Counted from the first letter of the stretch, positions 16,428 through 25,268 are shown. The stretch: DNA of 37,547 nt from CAZEGI01 sp964512105 (GCA_964512105.1 CAZEGI010000010.1:1-37547), one strand, 5' to 3'. The notes: generated by a model not told the origin, from the sequence alone. Translations and numbers: made by a program.

Positions 16428-17897
16428 TCAAAAACTTAGCGTAACATCCTCCGTGGCGTATATGAAATAACCTAAACCGCATATCCGCAACTCGTTGAAA
16501 TCGTCCGTTTCCCCTTCCCTGCCGCGGTTCTTATCAAACCTGCTGGCTTGCGGATTCCATTTCGCTACGGTGGTTATCTTCCCGGCGTCCCTCAGTGGTT
16601 TGAGGAATTCTTTCAGATCCGGTATCTCCTTTGGAACACCCACGAGGTTCCAACCGCTGTTCAGGGCAACCGTGTTTGCGCCTGGTGCTCCTGTGAACCG
16701 GATGCAGCAATCCTTGAGCGCGTAGGCATAATAGCCCCGTAGGTAGTCGAGTGTTTTCAACCTGTCGATGTTGGGGTTGTTCCTGTAGGAAATGAACTCC
16801 CCTGTGGATTTATCGAGAGCAACCACGGAATCAACGCATCCTGTCGCGAACGCATCATGCATGACCGCGTCAATATCCGGATTGGCTAATATGAAGGACG
16901 GCGCGATGTGATACCAGCCGGCACCGTGATCAAAGCAGACCGTACATGAACCCCCACCGCCTTCGGTGATGGTTACGCTTCCGTCAAGGTTCGTTGTCGC
17001 TATCTGGTTGTTATTCGAATCACGCAATTCCACATAAGTCAGGGTCAGCGGGCTTGTTCCAACTGCCGATGCAGTGAAGGTAATCACTGCGAGGGTTCCG
17101 CTTCCGGAGAGGCCGGCAGTTCCGCTGCCGAGTCTCGTAGTTATGAATGACACGCTATCGCTTGATGCATTCACTCCGAAGTACGTGTCCGCACCGTCGC
17201 TCCCCAAAAAACCACCCTCCTGCATGTCTGCATATTGTACCGGGTTACCGTAGGAAAGCGTGATGTGCGCACCGAACAAATCGGTGGCGTTTTCTACTTT
17301 TATTTCAACGGTGAACTGCTGGTTTAATCCAACTGTTTGTGCGCTCGGGATTACCTCAACGATCGTGCCACCACCGGAAATCGTTGTGGTTGTGGTGGTC
17401 GTTGTGGTTGTGGTAGTTGTGGTTGTGACGTTCGGGAAAATGCTGCCGTCCGGCGGCGATATGAGCGAGCCATTGGGCGGTTCCGTGTCCGGTGCCCCGC
17501 CAACCACATACAGCGCACTGCCGGTTCCTCTCGTGCCGTAATCCGCATTCGATGCCTCCATCGTGATGGTGTAGCTTCCGGCGGGTGCTGTGTCCGATGA
17601 TGTTACGGTTAGTGTTAACGAGCCGGTTGAGTTCGGATTCAGTGTCAGCGAAGCCGGGTAGTCCGCAGACCAGCAGCATGGAGAGAGCGGCAACTCGATG
17701 AGGTTCATATCGAAGGTAACATCAGTACAATCGCTCGTGTCCTTGTTTTCCACCTGTACGGTATACTGCAAACTGTCACCGGGATTGCCGGATTGGGAAT
17801 AAGGAGTTATGGAAACGGCAGGATTGTTGTGCGTGCACGCACAGGCATTGCACGATAGAACCAGGATTACAAAAACGCATGCGAATTTTTTATCCAT
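16428..17897 (-). CDS. secreted cohesin-domain protein with NEW3 and GWNLVGVP domains
   Basis: A 489-residue exported protein. The N-terminus is hydrophobic and ends VLVLSCNACAC, so it could be a lipoprotein (VLSC lipobox-like). Domains: NEW3-like beta sandwich (about 27-132, SGNPGDSLQYTVQVENKD); a linker with about 15 consecutive Thr (near 160-175); a cohesin-type domain (about 178-313, VIPSAQTVGLNQQFTVEIKV, GAHITLSY, GSGTLAVITFTA); then a Cys-containing C-terminal domain with LNSGWNLVGVPKEIPDLKEFL and a last beta segment GYFIYATEDVTLSF. Cohesins bind dockerins in cellulosomes; none of the window's proteins shows a dockerin. TATA-like sequence (about 17935-17945) precedes the ATG. Confidence 0.8.
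   Translation of the reverse strand: MDKKFACVFVILVLSCNACACTHNNPAVSITPYSQSGNPGDSLQYTVQVENKDTSDCTDVTFDMNLIELPLSPCCWSADYPASLTLNPNSTGSLTLTVTSSDTAPAGSYTITMEASNADYGTRGTGSALYVVGGAPDTEPPNGSLISPPDGSIFPNVTTTTTTTTTTTTTTTISGGGTIVEVIPSAQTVGLNQQFTVEIKVENATDLFGAHITLSYGNPVQYADMQEGGFLGSDGADTYFGVNASSDSVSFITTRLGSGTAGLSGSGTLAVITFTASAVGTSPLTLTYVELRDSNNNQIATTNLDGSVTITEGGGGSCTVCFDHGAGWYHIAPSFILANPDIDAVMHDAFATGCVDSVVALDKSTGEFISYRNNPNIDRLKTLDYLRGYYAYALKDCCIRFTGAPGANTVALNSGWNLVGVPKEIPDLKEFLKPLRDAGKITTVAKWNPQASRFDKNRGREGETDDFNELRICGLGYFIYATEDVTLSF
17386..17429 (-). repeat. ACA/ACC microsatellite coding for poly-Thr
   Basis: A run of ACN codons, mostly ACA and ACC, encoding about 15 threonines between the NEW3-like and cohesin domains. 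Such tracts are glycosylated flexible linkers in surface proteins and can vary in length by slippage. Confidence 0.8.
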
Positions 17898-17933
17898 CTT
17901 CGTTTATCCATTAATCTAATGTATTAATATACT

Positions 17934-18296
17934 TTATATATGTTTCAAATCGAGTACGCGGTTTTTCCGAAACAAAAAACTCTGCACGCCGTTTGAATCA
18001 ACAATCTCCACGTTCCAGCTATACTGCCCGCTTGGAATTCCACTGAGCAGGAAATGGTTTATTCCGTTCTGGACATTCGTCTCCATGCTCACCTGCTTGA
18101 ATTCCCCGTTGACATCTATATACAATGCGGCCTGTCTGCACGGACAGCTGGGCAGGGCGTATGACAATTTGACCACGTTTCCGGTTGTAGTTATAGTGCT
18201 CGGCGGTTCGGGAACGCCCAAAAAAATGAGTATGAGCAGGGCTACAAACGCGAGCGCCCCGACTGCTAGATGTTCGGTTTTGAATTTTGTGGCCAT
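17934..18296 (-). CDS. signal-anchored small extracellular protein
   Basis: A 120-residue protein, TAA-ATG adjacent to the pilin gene. One N-terminal TM helix (about 10-27, AVGALAFVALLILIFLG) is followed by a short proline/threonine spacer and a beta-rich domain with a CPC motif (SCPCRQAALYIDV) and SGQYSWNVEIVDSNG, which resembles a single Fn3- or Ig-like fold. No family is recognised. Its tight coupling to the pilin-like gene suggests an accessory or minor subunit of the same surface structure; this is inference from context only. Confidence 0.65.
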   Translation of the reverse strand: MATKFKTEHLAVGALAFVALLILIFLGVPEPPSTITTTGNVVKLSYALPSCPCRQAALYIDVNGEFKQVSMETNVQNGINHFLLSGIPSGQYSWNVEIVDSNGVQSFLFRKNRVLDLKHI

Positions 18297-19040
18297 TTAC
18301 GGGTACACCACAAAGGTTATGTTCCTGTCCGCATAAACGAAACTTGAGGATGTTGCATTAACCTTCTCGAAATTGTAGCGGTAAACCTTACCATACTGGA
18401 ATCCGGAGTAATCTATGAATATTACATTGAACTTCACAGACCCGCCGACATTATATTTGGTTTTGGTTGGTGAGAATCCGGTAGTTTCGTTAAGATCGGT
18501 GTAGAGCGATACGGACACGTACTGTTGGTCCAGGCCGATTTGGAATGTATAATTTGTGCCGCGGAATGTCTTCTCGGGCGGAAGCCCCTCTTCCAATGCA
18601 CCAAAAACCCTACCGTTGCTCTTCATGGAAACCCGGAGGATTTCGTCCTTGTAGGTTATGGAGACGTTCGCGTTGTAACCGTCGCCCACCTCATATCCGG
18701 AAAAATTGCAGTTGAGAACCGCCTTGTATGGCGTCTCGTATTCCAGCCGTACGTTGCTGGGTATGAGTGCGATGCATGCCCGCTCATTCGCCATGACGCT
18801 TATGTTCTCAAGGATAACGGCCTGTTTCGCATGGTTTGAAAGGACCAGCGTTAGAGTGTTGTCGGTCTTCGCTCCAAAATCAAGGGGGATGACCCTCGTG
18901 AATCCGAGCATCCCTGTCGGTGGCGTAGGTTTAAGAATCTTGAGTTCCACAAAAACGACGGCAACGAGGATGAGTACCATCACCACCAGGATGTATTTGG
19001 CTATGAACTCTATACCGGCTTGTCCCTTTCGCCATTTCAT
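18297..19040 (-). CDS. class III signal-peptide pilin-like protein
   Basis: A 247-residue protein beginning MKWRKGQAGIEFIAKYILVV. The KGQ-x-x-x-E-F pattern directly before a 20-residue hydrophobic helix is the archaeal class III (EppA/PibD-type) prepilin signal, where cleavage leaves the helix for assembly of a pilus or related filament. The remaining 200 residues are beta-rich with several N-X-S/T sequons (NFSG, NVSI, NYTF, NATS, NITF). It is larger than major pilins, so it may be a minor or tip subunit. It starts 15 bases after the stop of the GWNLIS-tail gene and is followed without gap by the 120-residue gene. Confidence 0.75.
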   Translation of the reverse strand: MKWRKGQAGIEFIAKYILVVMVLILVAVVFVELKILKPTPPTGMLGFTRVIPLDFGAKTDNTLTLVLSNHAKQAVILENISVMANERACIALIPSNVRLEYETPYKAVLNCNFSGYEVGDGYNANVSITYKDEILRVSMKSNGRVFGALEEGLPPEKTFRGTNYTFQIGLDQQYVSVSLYTDLNETTGFSPTKTKYNVGGSVKFNVIFIDYSGFQYGKVYRYNFEKVNATSSSFVYADRNITFVVYP

Positions 19041-19055
19041 CTTTAGATATTGGTT

Positions 19056-20891
19056 TTAATAAATATAAGGAACTGATATCAGGTTCCAACCGCTGAACAA
19101 ATCCAGACTCACGCTCTGTTTTGGCGTAACAACCGCCTCCCTTATTCCGTTGGCGTAGACGTAGAGAGTTCCGGTGTAAGTTCCCTTGTCCAGCGTCACG
19201 GTATCGTCCGCATCGTTCGGGTCGTCATCCACGCCCAGAGCGGAATAATCCTGACTTATGCTCGTTATCTTTGAATCGAGAACTTCGCCGTCTTGCGTTA
19301 CCAGACTCACGACCACGAGGTTCTCGTCCACGTTTATGGCGCTTGCATAGGTGAGATAAACGTCGCGCGATAAGGTTATGCGTGCCTTGTGCGAAACCCA
19401 GTTCACGGTTGCGTAAATATTATCACCGCTTATGGATACGTCCAACGCGTACGAGCCGTGCGTTGCGTCCTCGCCGAGATTGTCGCCTGACCATAAACCC
19501 GTGCCGTCGTAACCCTTCAGCCATCCGTCCTCTTCCGGATTCAGCTCGATGAAAACATCGCTCGCATCGGGAACAAAACTTCCGTTCAGTGTTTCGGGAT
19601 GAGAAACATCTGAGATAACGGCATACAAAACTCCCGGATACACGGCCTTTGAACTTAGCAGTGCGAATTCGTTGGATGTTTCGGCGTAATATTCGGTGCC
19701 GTTCTGGTATTCCTGACCGAGGGTTTCCAGCAGGGTGCTGGTTGCTATGCCTTTGCTTATTACTCCGAGCGTTGTGCCGAATTTATAAAACAAGCCAACC
19801 CACTTTCCCCTAAGTCCGGGTGTGTTGGAATAAACCCTCAGCTTCACGTCCGGGTTGCCCCCACTATCCACATAGGAGATGTTGGTTGACTGGTATTCGA
19901 GCGTGACAACGCTTCCGTCCGCAACGCTGATTAATTTTGCCTCGTAATTTTTTCTTGTCTCGGGGGATGCTTCCACCTCTGCCTCCTTTATGCCATTGAC
20001 GATTATGTCCAGAGTGCCGCTCTGGTTTGCAATGTTGAACGTCACGGTGTCGTCACTGTCATCTGCATCCGTATCCCAACCACCACCGGAATAATCACAT
20101 TTGGGGCTCGTGAGTTTGGAGTCGAGAATCGTACCGTTCTTTGATATTCCAACAATCACGAAATCTCGATCCACCGGTATTTCGGATATTATCGCACAGC
20201 CGCCCTCAAACTTGCAGGGTATTGAAAACGCACTGGATGAGGCGTAATTGACTGTTACCAAAACCGTGTCCGAAGTTTGGGATATGTTCAGGGAATATGA
20301 ACCGTGCTCCGAATCCTCTCCGGAATTGTCGCCGGAACCGTAACCTGAGCCGTCATCACCGACAAGCCACCCGTCTTCCGAGGGGTCTAGTTTTACAAAC
20401 ACGTCATTCGGAAGGATGTAAAACGCATCGCTGTTCGTCTCCTTGTGGGGATCATCGGAAATGACTGCATACAGAATTCCCGGATACACAGCTTTCGCAT
20501 CGTGCGGTGAAAAGCTCGGGGACGTTTCCGCATAGTACATGGTGCCGTCAAAAAATTCCTGCCCCAATGGTTCAAGAAGCGTTTCTCCGGATGTGGGGCC
20601 ATCGCTTATTACACGAGCGACGTCGCCGACCTTGTATGCAAGACCAACCCATTTCCCAGAAAGTTTTCCGCTGGCGGTTGCGTAAACACGGAGTTTCACG
20701 TCGGCGTTTGTTCCAACGTTGTCTGTATATGAGAGGTAGGAATCCTGATAGGCCAGATTGATGGTTTTTCCGTTCGCATCAACGATCTTCGCATCGGTTA
20801 TGTAATCGGAGGATTTCTCAACAATAAGCATCGGTAGTACCATCAGGGCCACAACAAATGACCACACCTGAACATCGTGTTTGTGCTTCAT
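19056..20891 (-). CDS. secreted two-repeat protein with GWNLIS tail
   Basis: A 611-residue exported protein (signal about 1-27, FVVALMVLPMLIVEKSS). It contains two copies of an approximately 280-residue unit (about 28-310 and 316-590). Each has DVKLRVY, KWVGLXYK, LLEXLGQE, YYAETS, KAVYPG(I/V)LYAVISD, a DPSEDGWL/NPEEDGWL segment, GEDxxHGSY, a strongly acidic DxDxDDSDDTVT stretch that could bind calcium, and IVNGIKEAEV/YANGIREAVV. It ends SLDLFSGWNLISVPYIY, only five residues after GWNLIS. The paralogue at 9470-10332 has one visible repeat and the same ending. Function unknown; first gene of an operon with the pilin-like gene, so a filament- or surface-associated role is inferred. Confidence 0.78.
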   Translation of the reverse strand: MKHKHDVQVWSFVVALMVLPMLIVEKSSDYITDAKIVDANGKTINLAYQDSYLSYTDNVGTNADVKLRVYATASGKLSGKWVGLAYKVGDVARVISDGPTSGETLLEPLGQEFFDGTMYYAETSPSFSPHDAKAVYPGILYAVISDDPHKETNSDAFYILPNDVFVKLDPSEDGWLVGDDGSGYGSGDNSGEDSEHGSYSLNISQTSDTVLVTVNYASSSAFSIPCKFEGGCAIISEIPVDRDFVIVGISKNGTILDSKLTSPKCDYSGGGWDTDADDSDDTVTFNIANQSGTLDIIVNGIKEAEVEASPETRKNYEAKLISVADGSVVTLEYQSTNISYVDSGGNPDVKLRVYSNTPGLRGKWVGLFYKFGTTLGVISKGIATSTLLETLGQEYQNGTEYYAETSNEFALLSSKAVYPGVLYAVISDVSHPETLNGSFVPDASDVFIELNPEEDGWLKGYDGTGLWSGDNLGEDATHGSYALDVSISGDNIYATVNWVSHKARITLSRDVYLTYASAINVDENLVVVSLVTQDGEVLDSKITSISQDYSALGVDDDPNDADDTVTLDKGTYTGTLYVYANGIREAVVTPKQSVSLDLFSGWNLISVPYIY

Positions 20892-20912
20892 TTGTTAATA
20901 ATATGTGCGGGG

Positions 20913-20920
20913 ATTTATAA
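20913..20920 (-). promoter_or_regulatory. TATA box of the GWNLIS/pilin operon
   Basis: TTATAAAT on the minus strand, centred 25 nt before the ATG at 20891, consistent with leaderless transcription. No Shine-Dalgarno sequence precedes the ATG. Confidence 0.6.
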
Positions 20921-20938
20921 GAATAGATTAAGCCGGAA

Positions 20939-22882
20939 TTAATCAATCAGATTCTGCATTTTCTGTATGATTGCATCCCCTCCGACCAGCGAATGTCTCA
21001 GGACGTCAATCAGCGTTTTCGCGGGCATGATTTTTATCCTGCCCTCGTACTTTTTTTCCAGCAGGACATCTTTTTTATTGCTTTCAGGAATGATTACTTT
21101 TTTCAGTCCGGCTTCCACCGCGGCCTCGATTTTTTGCGTCACGCCGCCGACCGGGAGAACCTCGCCCCTCACAGTGAGAGAGCCGGTCATTGCAACGTCC
21201 TGCCGCACGTTTATGTTCTCAAGCGCAGACATCACAGCAACCGCTACGGAAACCGATGCTGAATCACCTTCAACGCCCTCATAGGTTTGCAGGAACTGGA
21301 TGTGTATGTCGTGGTTTGAAATGTCCTTACCGCTGAGTTTTTTTATGAGTGCGGAAACGTTGGTGACCGCTTCCTTTGCGATGTCGCCGAGTTTGCCTGT
21401 GGCCATTATCTGCCCGCTCTTTCTTCCCAGCGCCGGAGCGACCTCCGCGACTATCGGCAAAACCGTACCGCCGTCACCCATCAGTGCCAGACCATTCACC
21501 CTTCCGATTTTGCTTCCCGTTGTGATGAGGATGTTGTACTCTTTTTTCCTGTCGAGGTAGATGTCGCCGACCTGCTGCTCAAGCGTCCTTGCGGATTTCT
21601 TCCCGAGAAGAACGTCTTTACGCGTAACGTACTTGTGTTTCTTCTCGTTTGCGATGTCGCCGGATGCACGAATCAACCCGCCAAGCTCCCTGAACTTGAG
21701 GGTCATTTTGCCGTGCATCCCCGCCTTTCTCTTCGCCTCGCGTATTATCTCCCCGACAGCATCCTTCTCGAAGTGCGGGATTTTTCCGTCTTTTACTATC
21801 TCCTGCGCAACGAACTGCACGAGTTTTTTTCTTGTCTCGTTCGTGTCGTTAATCGTGTCCTGCATGTAAACCTCGTAACCGTAACCCCTTATTCTTGACC
21901 TCAAAGCCGGATGCATCTGCTCAAGGACGTGCAGATTGCCTGCGGCAACGAGGATGAAATCGCACGGAACCGGATCCGTCATTACCATCGCCCCGGAGCT
22001 CATCTCGCTCCTGCCGGTGATGGAAAGTTTTTTTTCCTGCATTGCTGTAAGTAAATCCATCTGGGATTTTCCGAGCACGCCGATTTCATCCACGAAAAGA
22101 ACGCCCTTATGCGCTTTGTGAATGAGTCCCGCAACAACACGGGTGTGTGCCGGTGTTCCGAGCCCGCCGGTTTGGAGCGGGTCGTGTTTGACATCGCCCA
22201 GCAGAGCCCCTGCATGAGCGCCCGTTCCGTCAAAGAACGGAGCAACCTTGCGCTCTGCGTTGTCCACTATCAATCTCGGGGCGTTCGTTTTGTATCCGCC
22301 GAACATCATGCCCCGGATGTTCACGCCGAAGAGCAGCATGAATATTATCCCGAATGCCATCATCGCCGCGATTATCAGTCCGTCCCTTATGATGCCGAAC
22401 ATGTACAGAAACAACGGTCCAAGGAAAAAAATCATCATCAGAAGCGGCAGATTCGATTTTTCGTTCTTTGCGGCCATTCCGGCTTCCTGATCCCTTTCGG
22501 CCTTTACGATTTTTCTCCCCTCGCCGGCAGGTACGACTTTTACCTTCGGGTTGTTCTCGTCCTCGTTATTCGGAATTGAGAGGATATCGACCATCTCCTC
22601 GCACGGCAGGAGTTGTGCCATGGCGTTTGCAAGCATGCTCTTGCCGGTTCCCGGCTCGCCTATGAGAAGTAGATTACGCCTTTGCTTTGCGGCCTTCTTT
22701 ATTATGTCAACCGCCTTGTCCTGCCCGATGACCTGGTCTATGAGTTTTTCCGGAACCTTTATCTGGTCGGTCGTCTCGAACTGGTCCCACCTCTTCATCT
22801 GGCTTACATCGGTTGCAGGTTTAACGCTGTTTTTCCGTTTGCTGTTCTGCTCCTGCTTTTGTTCTTTTTTTTCTTCGGGCAT
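20939..22882 (-). CDS. lonB: archaeal membrane-anchored Lon protease (LonB)
   Basis: A 647-residue AAA+ serine protease, the main ATP-dependent protease at the archaeal membrane. Walker A is GEPGTGKS (75-82). Between Walker A and B, as in all LonB proteins, lies an insertion with two TM helices (about 145-163 and 167-187). Walker B is VLFVDEIG (261-268), and the sensor and arginine-finger region includes HPALRSRIRGYG. The protease domain has the catalytic Ser541 (EGDSAS) and Lys584 (GGVTQK). The basic, Gln/Lys/Glu-rich N-terminus (1-20) is typical. Length is normal. It diverges from the creatininase-like gene, with an 80-bp region holding both promoters; a TATA box sits 25 nt before the ATG. 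Confidence 0.97.
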   Translation of the reverse strand: MPEEKKEQKQEQNSKRKNSVKPATDVSQMKRWDQFETTDQIKVPEKLIDQVIGQDKAVDIIKKAAKQRRNLLLIGEPGTGKSMLANAMAQLLPCEEMVDILSIPNNEDENNPKVKVVPAGEGRKIVKAERDQEAGMAAKNEKSNLPLLMMIFFLGPLFLYMFGIIRDGLIIAAMMAFGIIFMLLFGVNIRGMMFGGYKTNAPRLIVDNAERKVAPFFDGTGAHAGALLGDVKHDPLQTGGLGTPAHTRVVAGLIHKAHKGVLFVDEIGVLGKSQMDLLTAMQEKKLSITGRSEMSSGAMVMTDPVPCDFILVAAGNLHVLEQMHPALRSRIRGYGYEVYMQDTINDTNETRKKLVQFVAQEIVKDGKIPHFEKDAVGEIIREAKRKAGMHGKMTLKFRELGGLIRASGDIANEKKHKYVTRKDVLLGKKSARTLEQQVGDIYLDRKKEYNILITTGSKIGRVNGLALMGDGGTVLPIVAEVAPALGRKSGQIMATGKLGDIAKEAVTNVSALIKKLSGKDISNHDIHIQFLQTYEGVEGDSASVSVAVAVMSALENINVRQDVAMTGSLTVRGEVLPVGGVTQKIEAAVEAGLKKVIIPESNKKDVLLEKKYEGRIKIMPAKTLIDVLRHSLVGGDAIIQKMQNLID

Positions 22883-22902
22883 CTTGTAAAAGTATAAGAG
22901 GT

Positions 22903-22912
22903 AATATAAAAA
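22903..22912 (-). promoter_or_regulatory. TATA box of lonB
   Basis: TTTTTATATT on the minus strand, centred about 25 nt from the ATG at 22882. It lies in the 80-bp region shared with the divergent creatininase-like gene, whose own A+T-rich TATA-like sequence lies around 22930-22950. Confidence 0.55.
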
Positions 22913-22962
22913 GATAAAAGTAAGTATCCTTTATTTTTCTTCATTAAATACCAAGTTATTTT

Positions 22963-25020
22963 ATGCGCGGAAAAACGATACGGAAAATAGAGTCGCGCGT
23001 TCCGACGCCGGGTCTCATGGAGGTAAGCGGTGGATTCGATTACAGGAAAGCGGGATTTTCTCCACCAACCTTGAACCACGGGCTGGGGATACGTGTTGGC
23101 GAATTCATGACCGTTCCGGACTATGAGGAGGCAACCGCCAAGAAAACTCCAGTGCTTGTTCCACTCAACTCGAACACGAGCGGGAGTTCTGCGGAATACG
23201 GCGCTGAAAGAAAAGCGCTGGAAATCGCGCGGGGGCATGAGGTTGTGGTTGCGCCATGCATAAACCACTGCGGTGCTCTCGGTCCAGATGTCCTTGCTGG
23301 CGTGGTTGAACAGTACGCGAAAACGCTCGCAGCGCAGGGTTTCACGGATATACGGTTCATTACTGACGGCGACACTGAAAGTGTCCTGAGGAGTTTGGAA
23401 ACATGCGGAAAACTTTATCCGCAACTCGGGGGAGTACGTTTAACGGCATATGCCCTAGATGATGATGCGGTTATAGAAGGCCTTAACAGAAACAGCGAGT
23501 TTGACACGCATGCCGCGGATTTGGCCCTGCAGCGCATTCAGGCAAGGGAAGATTTAGTGAGAAGAACATCCGGTGCAAGAATCGCATTCATACCGATGGC
23601 GGGTGCTGAGCAGCACGGCCCGCATCTTCCTGTCCGCGTTGACATGGAGAATGCGGAGCGCGCTGTAAGGGACGTTGTTGCGCGTCTTGAGCGCGAGGGT
23701 GAGCAGGTAGCGTTCATCTCACCTGTAAACACGACCTTCTCCGGAGGAATGCTTGCCGGCACGATGAATTTCGACCCGAAGGAGGTTGGTTTATCGGTCG
23801 GAAAAATCTGCGAGGAACTTGCAAGGAAAGGTTTTTCGGATGCGGTTTTCGTTTTGGGGCATGCGGGAAGCGAGAACATGGCCGCCGTGAGGGACATAGA
23901 AAGGCAACTGAACGCGCAGATGGGCCACACGGGTTTCAGGGCGCATTTTTTGATGGTGTGGGACTTCTCGGACTGGATAAAGAATTTCGGCTACTTCAGG
24001 AATATCGTGCAGCCTTCGGATTCTGAATTCCACCGTGTTGTCGGCAGGATAAATTACACAACAGCCGAAATAAGAAAACATGAGAAATTTCCGGGGGGTT
24101 CGGAAAAAAAAGAAACAGATTACCACGCGAGCAGGGACGAAACCTCAATGTCCGCAGCATCCGATCCGGATACTGTTGACTGGAGTGCGCTGCCCCAGGA
24201 AAGCGCCTTGACCGGAGACGAGCGAACCTACGAGCGCGTCAAGAGAATGAATCCGGATGCCTACCAGATTACCGTAATACCGATAGACCATGAGTGGGTT
24301 GTGCCGCACATAACCCAAGATGAGCGCATGGATGGAAGAACAAAGGGTTTCATGGGCTGGCCATGGCAGGCAACAAAAAAACTCGGGGAAATGCTGAGAC
24401 GCCAAACCGAGGACGGCATCGTTGCTTATTATTTTGGCGGGCCACAGGACGAACGACAGCGTGAACAGTATCCAGACGCGGAACCAATCAAACGCGAGGG
24501 GCATGAACCAGAACCCATGCAAATCGCAAAATCCGTGGATGACGGGTTGGCCGATGTTCCGGGTAAGGTAGAGAAACTTGATGAAGGTCTTCCGGAAAAA
24601 ACCGAAAAGAAAATCGTCGTTTTGCCGGTTGCGAAAGGCGCTTCGGAGGAATTCCAAGAATTGTGTAGAGACAGAACCGGTGCGAGTGGCGTGGTCGTGC
24701 CGCAGGAACTGCTGGATTTACGGTGGAACCCTGCCGAGCCGGAAGTCAACCCGCAGGTTTCACTCACGCACCTCCAGAAGGCGGTGCAAACGGTCATAAA
24801 CCACGGCGCGAAAACCGTTGTGCTCGCTGTCGAGGACACGAGCGAGGAAAGTCTGAGCGCGATACGCATGTCCATGCGTTTGATGCTCCACCGGAATCCG
24901 AACTTGAGGCTCGAGGGCGTGAACGTTGCTGTCGTTCCCGCGGACCAGCTTGCAGGTCCGGAGTTCAAGAGATTCCTGTTCGCGGCACAGAAGTTCAACC
25001 GGGAGCACGAAGGCGGTTAG
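22963..25020 (+). CDS. three-domain creatininase-like amidohydrolase
   Basis: A 685-residue protein. The central part (about 205-495) is a creatininase-family metal-dependent amidohydrolase: IAFIPMAGAEQHGPHLPVRVD gives Glu216, His218 and Asp227, VFVLGHAGSEN gives His300 and Glu304, YHASRDETS (His388, Glu393) and the GFMGWPWQATKKLGE C-terminal helix are also family features. The usual EHxxFPGT segment is altered to GGMLAGTMNF. The N-terminal part (about 63-150: PVLVPLNSNTSGSSAEYGAERKA, VVVAPCINH, LAAQGFTDIRFITDGDTES) and the C-terminal part (about 550-665: IVVLPVAKGASEE, VVVPQELL, VINHGAKTVVLAVEDTSEES) repeat the same pattern without metal ligands. The normal family length is about 240-260. 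Substrate unknown. Confidence 0.75.
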   Translation: MRGKTIRKIESRVPTPGLMEVSGGFDYRKAGFSPPTLNHGLGIRVGEFMTVPDYEEATAKKTPVLVPLNSNTSGSSAEYGAERKALEIARGHEVVVAPCINHCGALGPDVLAGVVEQYAKTLAAQGFTDIRFITDGDTESVLRSLETCGKLYPQLGGVRLTAYALDDDAVIEGLNRNSEFDTHAADLALQRIQAREDLVRRTSGARIAFIPMAGAEQHGPHLPVRVDMENAERAVRDVVARLEREGEQVAFISPVNTTFSGGMLAGTMNFDPKEVGLSVGKICEELARKGFSDAVFVLGHAGSENMAAVRDIERQLNAQMGHTGFRAHFLMVWDFSDWIKNFGYFRNIVQPSDSEFHRVVGRINYTTAEIRKHEKFPGGSEKKETDYHASRDETSMSAASDPDTVDWSALPQESALTGDERTYERVKRMNPDAYQITVIPIDHEWVVPHITQDERMDGRTKGFMGWPWQATKKLGEMLRRQTEDGIVAYYFGGPQDERQREQYPDAEPIKREGHEPEPMQIAKSVDDGLADVPGKVEKLDEGLPEKTEKKIVVLPVAKGASEEFQELCRDRTGASGVVVPQELLDLRWNPAEPEVNPQVSLTHLQKAVQTVINHGAKTVVLAVEDTSEESLSAIRMSMRLMLHRNPNLRLEGVNVAVVPADQLAGPEFKRFLFAAQKFNREHEGG

Positions 25021-25064
25021 GACAAGCGAAAGGTATTTAACCACCAAACGTAAGGAATAATAGC

Positions 25065-25217
25065 ATGGAACAAAAAACCACCATAAACGAGGGGATGTTC
25101 GCATTCCTCGCTGCGTTTCTGGTGTTGCTTTCGGCAATGTTGGATTTGACAGTAGCGGTAACGATAGCGGTGGGTTTCCTTTTGACTCTTGGTATTGTGA
25201 GGATTACGACTGAATAA
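25065..25217 (+). CDS. 50-residue two-TM membrane protein
   Basis: ATG at 25065, TAA at 25215-25217. The sequence starts MEQKTTINEGMFAFLAAFLV, with two hydrophobic helices (about residues 11-25 and 28-45) separated by MLD, and ends VRITTE. It is 44 bases after the creatininase-like stop. A GGTATTTAA element (25032-25040) lies about 29 nt before the ATG, so it may be independently transcribed. A hydrophobic frame with good start and promoter supports a real gene; no family is recognised. Confidence 0.6.
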   Translation: MEQKTTINEGMFAFLAAFLVLLSAMLDLTVAVTIAVGFLLTLGIVRITTE

Positions 25218-25221
25218 GCAA

Positions 25222-25268
25222 TCACCACACAACTTCGACATCATCCGTGCGGAATTTTTGTTTTACAG
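25222..25268. repeat. 47-bp exact copy of the Kae1 3' end
   Basis: Identical over 47 bases to 25396-25442, the last codons and stop of the Kae1 gene on the other side of the N gap. After the copy the sequence diverges and ends in a small inverted repeat (AGGGG-AGTG-CCCCT, 25280-25293) at the gap edge. It looks like an unmerged contig end; a real duplication is possible. Confidence 0.85.

Noticed and set aside
17337..17600. Gly/Val/Cys-rich frames opposite the poly-Thr linker
   Set aside because: They arise from the ACN codon repeat read in other frames.
16428..17897. A cellulosome-like cohesin-dockerin pair
   Set aside because: No dockerin calcium-loop repeats are present in any protein of the window; the acidic DDSDD stretches of the GWNLIS proteins do not have the dockerin spacing.
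22804..23424. A 206-residue reading frame on the minus strand
   Set aside because: It is antisense to the creatininase-like gene and the lonB start, has no motif, and reads as an Arg/Phe-rich shadow.
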